43,503 nucleotides of DNA from a virus, in IMG/VR virus record IMGVR_UViG_3300006339_000004, positions 1 through 43,503 of that record; one strand, written 5' to 3'. Made by a program: the position numbers and the translations under genes. The notes below the pieces were generated by a model. It did not search any database. It had not been told where the DNA came from and was given only the letters and a program-made list of their open reading frames with translations. Of this stretch, positions 39,604 to 43,503 are shown piece by piece. Position 1 is the first letter of the stretch, and every line of letters begins with the position of its first letter.

Positions 39604-40698
39604 TTATCCAATTCTCTTATAAAGATTATAAGCGTTTATAACGTTAGAGCTTCCATCATTTTGAATTGTAGCTCCTGTCCAATACCCAGTATATTGTCCA
39701 GTATATTGCCCGCTATATTGTGTACCATATTGTCCAGTATACCACGGCCCGTATCGAGCTCCACCAAAGTTTCCATATTGTACTCTATATTGTCCTGACC
39801 ACTGGCCAGTATATTGTCCGGTATATTGTCCGCTATATTGTGTAGAATATTGTTGATTTGCTACAGAACACATATAGTCAGTGAATCCCCCAACTTGTGT
39901 CCAAGTTCCAGATCCAGATGCTGATCCCGTTTTTATTTCATAATCTCCCACATTATTTCCACCACTGCCTCCAGTAATACGATTTATCCAATGTGCGACT
40001 AATGTTTCTATTTCCGCATCTGTCATTTCTTGAACATCTCCACCAGTTCCCTTATATTTTACTGGTTGAAAGCTTCCCACACTACCTGTAGAAGTTTTTC
40101 TCCAAAGATAAATATTTGTGCTGTGTGAATCTTGTGCGGTCGTTTGTGCATAGTCTATATGTTCTCCACCAGAAGGGGGGTTAGTTCCTGTTGTAACATT
40201 TATCCACGTTCCTCCTAATGAACCTGAGGGCTCGCTTGCTCCCAAATAATATGTACCAACTCCTGTATTACTTCCCGTTAAAACATATACTTCTTGACAA
40301 CATCTCATAATATCATCTACCAATTTAGCGGCATTCATTTCTTGTAAAACGCCCGATCCTTCCCAAGCTAAAGGCCACACCTCTCCTCCTGTGGCTTCTG
40401 CAGAATTATCATTCGCTGCAAGACCATATTCACTGATTGTAGAAGATCCACTACCAGTAGGATGATACCCCACAGCATCATCTCTTTTAGTATCAATGAA
40501 GTATCCTAAATTTCCAGTTGTAGTTGTTGCTCTTAATTGAATGTTTCCGCGTTGTGCATCAGATTGGTCACTTGCCCATTTTGCTAAAATAACAGGAACA
40601 ATTTTATCCTTTATATCAGCATCTGTCATTTCTCTTAAACTGCTGTTACCTGGGTCTAAATCTGATACCCACAACGGTCTGTTATCACCTGCCGCCAT
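39604..40698 (-). CDS. Tail-fibre-like protein with triplicated domain and Tyr/Gln/Gly repeats
   Basis: A 364-residue structural-type protein. Three related modules are visible, each ending in a similar helix: LREMTDADIKDKI (about 21-33), LQEMNAAKLVDDI (118-130) and VQEMTDAEIETLV (222-234). They are followed by a low-complexity region, residues about 283-343, of [Y/W]-[S/T]-G-Q-Y units such as QYSGQYTGQYTGQWSGQY. The composition (Gly, Ser, Thr, Tyr, Gln; no lysine in the repeats) fits fibre proteins. It lies directly after other fibre-like genes. The aromatic repeats could pack as a fibre, or be a substrate for modification (see findings). Confidence 0.72.
   Translation of the reverse strand: MAAGDNRPLWVSDLDPGNSSLREMTDADIKDKIVPVILAKWASDQSDAQRGNIQLRATTTTGNLGYFIDTKRDDAVGYHPTGSGSSTISEYGLAANDNSAEATGGEVWPLAWEGSGVLQEMNAAKLVDDIMRCCQEVYVLTGSNTGVGTYYLGASEPSGSLGGTWINVTTGTNPPSGGEHIDYAQTTAQDSHSTNIYLWRKTSTGSVGSFQPVKYKGTGGDVQEMTDAEIETLVAHWINRITGGSGGNNVGDYEIKTGSASGSGTWTQVGGFTDYMCSVANQQYSTQYSGQYTGQYTGQWSGQYRVQYGNFGGARYGPWYTGQYGTQYSGQYTGQYTGYWTGATIQNDGSSNVINAYNLYKRIG
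39670..39852 (-). repeat. Tandem degenerate repeats encoding the [YW][ST]GQY units
   Basis: The plus-strand DNA is built from near-identical units such as CCAGTATATTGTCC, CCAGTATATTGCCC and CCGGTATATTGTCC in tandem, in two blocks (about 39680-39740 and 39790-39850) that share the sequence GTATATTGTCC repeatedly. They encode the aromatic Gln-Tyr region of the fibre-like protein. Such runs can recombine and vary in copy number. Confidence 0.75.
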
Positions 40699-40711
40699 AT
40701 TTTATCCTTTA

Positions 40712-41698
40712 TTATGGTCCTAATCTTGTTCCTGAGGTATTGAATACACCAAAAGTAACCCATTGTGCTAATCCATTTCCGTCAGAATCTTGTAACAATT
40801 TATACTGTGCGGGAGATCCGCCTGAAATTGTAACAGTATTAGATAAAGTTACAGTATTTCCATGTCCCATTGTTATAGCTACATCTCTACCCAATCCACC
40901 AAGAAGACCACTATCAATAATGACTTCTTGTGCTGCATTCATTGTAATAGTATCTTCTGCTTCAGAATTTTGAATAATATTTCCGGATAATTTAAGCTTA
41001 TCAGCAGTTACTTGTACGGTTCCGTCTACAGCATTATCAATGGTTTCTCCGTTGCCAAATGTAATAGTATTTCCACCAAATGATACATTATCTGTTATCT
41101 CCCATTTGGATCCTGAATCATTCCACAATATACTATGATCAGTCGCTCCATCATTTACTTGAATTCCAGCACCAGTAGCAGTTGCTGTAGTTTTTATCGC
41201 CGCATTTGATAATTCAATAGTTTTGTCTGTAGTTACAAGAGTTGTTGATTCTACTTTAGTTTGTGTACCCTGAACAGTTAAATTTCCTGTAATAACTGTA
41301 TGGGCCGCCGCTAATTGTAAATGAGAAGTTGTGGCTGTGATTTGAGATGTATTAACAAATATTCTCTCATTCCCTGCACCAGCATCTCCTGCATAAATTT
41401 TTATTTCATCTTCATCATTACCCCATCCTTCATGGACTGTAATTTTTGTATCTTGATCTTTATCTATTAAATCATTTAATGCTATCCACTCCGCATCATG
41501 ATATCCTTCATATTTTCCTAAAGTTGAATTATATCTAACTTGACCAGTGTTCGGACCATACACTCCCGCGGGTCTTTGAGCAGTGGTTCCAACAGGAACG
41601 GTCATATAACCAGTAGTGTTAAAAATCGTGTTTCCTGTAATTACCTGATCACCATCGATATCAACTGTTTGTGATAATTCATAAGCTCGTGATGTCAT
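40712..41698 (-). CDS. Tail-fibre-like structural protein
   Basis: A 328-residue protein beginning MTSRAYELSQTVDIDGDQVI. It contains a beta-rich, Thr/Asn/Gly-heavy sequence and the segment GNLTVQGTQTKVESTTLVTT followed by IELSNAAIKT, a module that recurs in the protein at 42209-43503 (GNLHITGTTTEVSSDTMTIT). Such modules are typical of T4-like marine phage fibre or baseplate proteins. GTTAQRPAGVYGPNTGQ is a common fibre entry phrase. It lies 13 bases from the Tyr/Gln-rich gene. It probably helps bind the host surface; the receptor is unknown. Confidence 0.75.
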   Translation of the reverse strand: MTSRAYELSQTVDIDGDQVITGNTIFNTTGYMTVPVGTTAQRPAGVYGPNTGQVRYNSTLGKYEGYHDAEWIALNDLIDKDQDTKITVHEGWGNDEDEIKIYAGDAGAGNERIFVNTSQITATTSHLQLAAAHTVITGNLTVQGTQTKVESTTLVTTDKTIELSNAAIKTTATATGAGIQVNDGATDHSILWNDSGSKWEITDNVSFGGNTITFGNGETIDNAVDGTVQVTADKLKLSGNIIQNSEAEDTITMNAAQEVIIDSGLLGGLGRDVAITMGHGNTVTLSNTVTISGGSPAQYKLLQDSDGNGLAQWVTFGVFNTSGTRLGP

Positions 41699-41703
41699 TT
41701 TTA

Positions 41704-42219
41704 TTATTCCTTCGTTTTATTTTTAGTAATCCAATTGTCGATGGATGTCCAATCGACCCAATCTTCTAATTGATTTAATGCTTTAAAGGTCATATTTTGT
41801 AATCCTCCAAAATTAGGAGAAAATAGATCATTGTCTATCATATCACCCGCATCCATTTTTGTAATATCTAATTCTACAATACTATCATTTAATATATTTA
41901 TGTCATTTAATGATTCTTCGTGCTTACTCTGATCAACTGCCCAAGTATTTGTAGCTGGGTCATGTGTTCCATATTTATTTAATATTTCTGCTCTATTATT
42001 TAAATAAATTTGATGATGTTGTTTAATTGCTCTTGCGCATATAAACAATTTCCAAAAAATTGCAGTTTTGTCCCAATCTCGTTGTAAATATGCACTTGTC
42101 TGAAAATATTTTGTCCATAATTCATTTATAAAAATGACATATTCTTCATCAGTAAAATATGCATATCTAATTTTCACATTTTTATCATTATTTACAACTT
42201 TTTCTTTTTTATTCTTCAA
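41704..42219 (-). CDS. Hypothetical protein between two fibre-like genes
   Basis: A 171-residue, lysine-rich, largely helical protein starting MKNKKEKVVNNDKNVKIRYA. It lacks signal peptide, membrane segments or known motifs and carries several tryptophans near the C-terminus (LEDWVDWTSIDNWITK). Its start overlaps the upstream fibre-like gene by 11 bases, which argues for co-production with fibre proteins. It might be a virion protein or assembly factor; this is from context only. Confidence 0.55.
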   Translation of the reverse strand: MKNKKEKVVNNDKNVKIRYAYFTDEEYVIFINELWTKYFQTSAYLQRDWDKTAIFWKLFICARAIKQHHQIYLNNRAEILNKYGTHDPATNTWAVDQSKHEESLNDINILNDSIVELDITKMDAGDMIDNDLFSPNFGGLQNMTFKALNQLEDWVDWTSIDNWITKNKTKE

Positions 42220-43503
42220 TTTCTTCCATTAATATTTTATATTTTTTACCTGTCAAATTATTTGTTAATGACAAGTAATCACTTTCCTCGACGACTTTCC
42301 AATCGCCACGTTCATTTTTCAAATTTAAGTCAGAAGTATATATGTTAGCCCATCTTAAAGAATCACTTCCCATATCTCTCGTTCCATTAGCATCAGGTAA
42401 AACATCTGAAGCGAAAAAACCTCCAGACATATCAATATTCGAGTTAAATGTCGCTAATCCTGTAAAAGAAGATGTAGTTCCCACCAAAAGATTATCTTCA
42501 ATTTCTATTGCTCCACAATGGAAATTTTCATAATCCGCTATTGTTATATTTCCTGCTGCTGATCCATCATCTCCTACACGACATGTTGAAAATTCATCCA
42601 AACTTTCATCCCAAATAAATGCCGTATTTCCAAGATCATTAGTTCCTCTAATGAATACAAATCCGGTATCATAAGCATTATTTGTTGGTACTGCTGAAAA
42701 ATTATTAAGAACTATAAACGGATCTGTTATAGTCATAGTATCAGAACTAACTTCAGTAGTTGTTCCTGTAATATGTAAATTACCAATAAGAGTTGTGTCT
42801 TGACCTGACGGGGTTATTGTTAATTCACCAGCCGCATTCGTCGCAAAAGTAGTATTTGCCGCAAAACTATGTAATAATTTTAATTGAATTGCATCAGTTC
42901 CATTGCCCTTAACATCTAAAGTGTGTTGCGGTTCTTTAACACCAATACCAATTCTATCATTATGAACATCAACAGCGAATGTCGCGTTAGCATGTGATGT
43001 GACATCAACACCAATATAAGTATTAGCTTGAACAGAAGACCATCCAGCGGTGTTTGCCCATCTATCTTTAGTATAAACATCAGTATTTTCAAAAGAAGTC
43101 CACGCCCAAGATTCAACTATATTACCTACTGTTTGAGCTGGAATAGTAACAGAAGTTGCATTAGTTGCTGTCAATAAACTTTGATCGATTTTCACTCCTT
43201 CACTAAATACCTCAATCATTCCAGGAGTATATCCACCATTAATCGTAAACGTTGTCTGACTAGCGGTTGCTACAAATCTATATTTTGTCATTGCCGCTTT
43301 GGATAAATCTGTTGCAGCCATTGACATAACATCTATTATATCATCTACTCCAACGGTAAAGTTAAGAAAAGTTATAGCACTTCCTAATACATCAGTGTCA
43401 TAATCAGCAGAATCCAGTTTAATACCGTTCACGAATACTTGTAACCAATTTGGATTATATTTTGCACTTACTGAGGTAGTTGAATCTGTCGGTGCCTCAA
43501 TTC
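42209..43503 (-). CDS. Tail-fibre-like structural protein, 5' end cut by window edge
   Basis: The reading frame is open to the right-hand edge, so the true start lies outside. The first visible residues include YNPNWLQVFVNGIKLDSADY, a fibre-type phrase, then repeated Thr/Asn/Val-rich beta segments (GKDRIGIGVKEPQ-like region, GNLHITGTTTEVSSDTMTIT, LNNFSAVPTNNAYDTGFVF) and near the C-terminus ASDVLPDANGTRDMGSDSLR, a common fibre motif. Over 430 residues are visible. It is related to the 328-residue protein by the shared G-N-L module, suggesting internal duplication. Likely a long tail-fibre or baseplate component. Confidence 0.8.
   Translation of the reverse strand, partial: IEAPTDSTTSVSAKYNPNWLQVFVNGIKLDSADYDTDVLGSAITFLNFTVGVDDIIDVMSMAATDLSKAAMTKYRFVATASQTTFTINGGYTPGMIEVFSEGVKIDQSLLTATNATSVTIPAQTVGNIVESWAWTSFENTDVYTKDRWANTAGWSSVQANTYIGVDVTSHANATFAVDVHNDRIGIGVKEPQHTLDVKGNGTDAIQLKLLHSFAANTTFATNAAGELTITPSGQDTTLIGNLHITGTTTEVSSDTMTITDPFIVLNNFSAVPTNNAYDTGFVFIRGTNDLGNTAFIWDESLDEFSTCRVGDDGSAAGNITIADYENFHCGAIEIEDNLLVGTTSSFTGLATFNSNIDMSGGFFASDVLPDANGTRDMGSDSLRWANIYTSDLNLKNERGDWKVVEESDYLSLTNNLTGKKYKILMEEIEE

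Noticed and set aside
39442-39798. Open frame of 118 codons on the plus strand, rich in Ser/Ile
   Set aside because: Shadow of the repeat-rich fibre gene; the Ser/Pro/Ile pattern follows from the complementary Tyr/Gln repeat DNA.
39670-39852. Tandem repeats considered as a CRISPR array
   Set aside because: Units are short, degenerate and in frame within a protein; there are no unique spacers and no cas genes.
1-43503. Integrated prophage or mobile element within a bacterial chromosome
   Set aside because: No integrase, transposase, attachment-type repeats or tRNA seen; virion genes lie at both ends and host-like genes are single insertions among them.

Overview
The window is a densely packed, AT-rich piece of a tailed-phage genome of the T4-like (contractile-tail) type, probably from a marine phage. 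This rests on a run of recognisable T4-type morphogenesis genes on the minus strand: necks gp13 and gp14, tail completion gp15, terminase small subunit gp16 and the start of terminase large subunit gp17. Tail-fibre-like proteins lie at the other end of the window. Genes overlap by 1-40 bases nearly everywhere and no gene-free stretch exceeds 60 bases. The metabolic genes (an AapJ-type amino-acid binding protein, TctA/TctC) resemble those of marine alphaproteobacteria, so an alphaproteobacterial (perhaps SAR11-like) host is a reasonable but unproven inference.

Layout. 1-6309 (minus): the T4 head-tail block, in which a cassette of small and host-like genes sits between the small and large terminase genes: two small unknown proteins, a holin-like protein, a membrane-anchored cytochrome c, an amino-acid-binding protein and a Pycsar-effector-like (DUF5706) membrane protein. 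6367-7553 (plus): a sugar epimerase-like SDR and a methyltransferase. 7531-10084 (minus): TctC and TctA of a tripartite tricarboxylate transporter. 10100-10974: two related small unknown proteins. 10977-34904 (minus): one continuous run of overlapping genes holding nine radical-SAM domains in eight proteins, together with 2-oxoglutarate/Fe(II)-oxygenase-like proteins, two adenylate-forming (ANL) enzymes, a QueC-like PP-loop ATPase, a GNAT, a methyltransferase and an SGNH hydrolase-like protein. 34957-37735 (plus): two glycosyltransferase-like proteins flanking two paralogous Rossmann-type proteins. 37732-39127 (minus): another oxygenase and a third glycosyltransferase. 39120-43503 (minus): tail-fibre-like and associated proteins.

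The most striking content is the radical-SAM island. It includes a radical-SAM protein fused to a PLP-dependent fold-type-I aminotransferase, a 1412-residue protein with two complete radical-SAM modules behind an N-terminal region that also occurs as a separate gene, and a radical-SAM core whose SPASM domain appears to be encoded separately beyond an intervening gene. Several modules are clearly paralogous. The chemistry encoded (radical C-H activation, hydroxylation, adenylation, amination, acyl, methyl and glycosyl transfer) looks like a biosynthetic or macromolecule-decorating pathway carried between the tail-fibre and neck genes. The substrate is not visible. Candidates are host surface glycans, the phage tail fibres themselves (one carries an unusual Tyr/Gln/Gly repeat), or a small molecule.

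Four AT-rich elements matching or close to the T4 late-promoter box TATAAATA lie 33-38 bases upstream of start codons, including one at the head of the radical-SAM run, so this island is probably expressed late with the virion genes. No tRNA, insertion sequence, integrase, CRISPR array or origin was seen.
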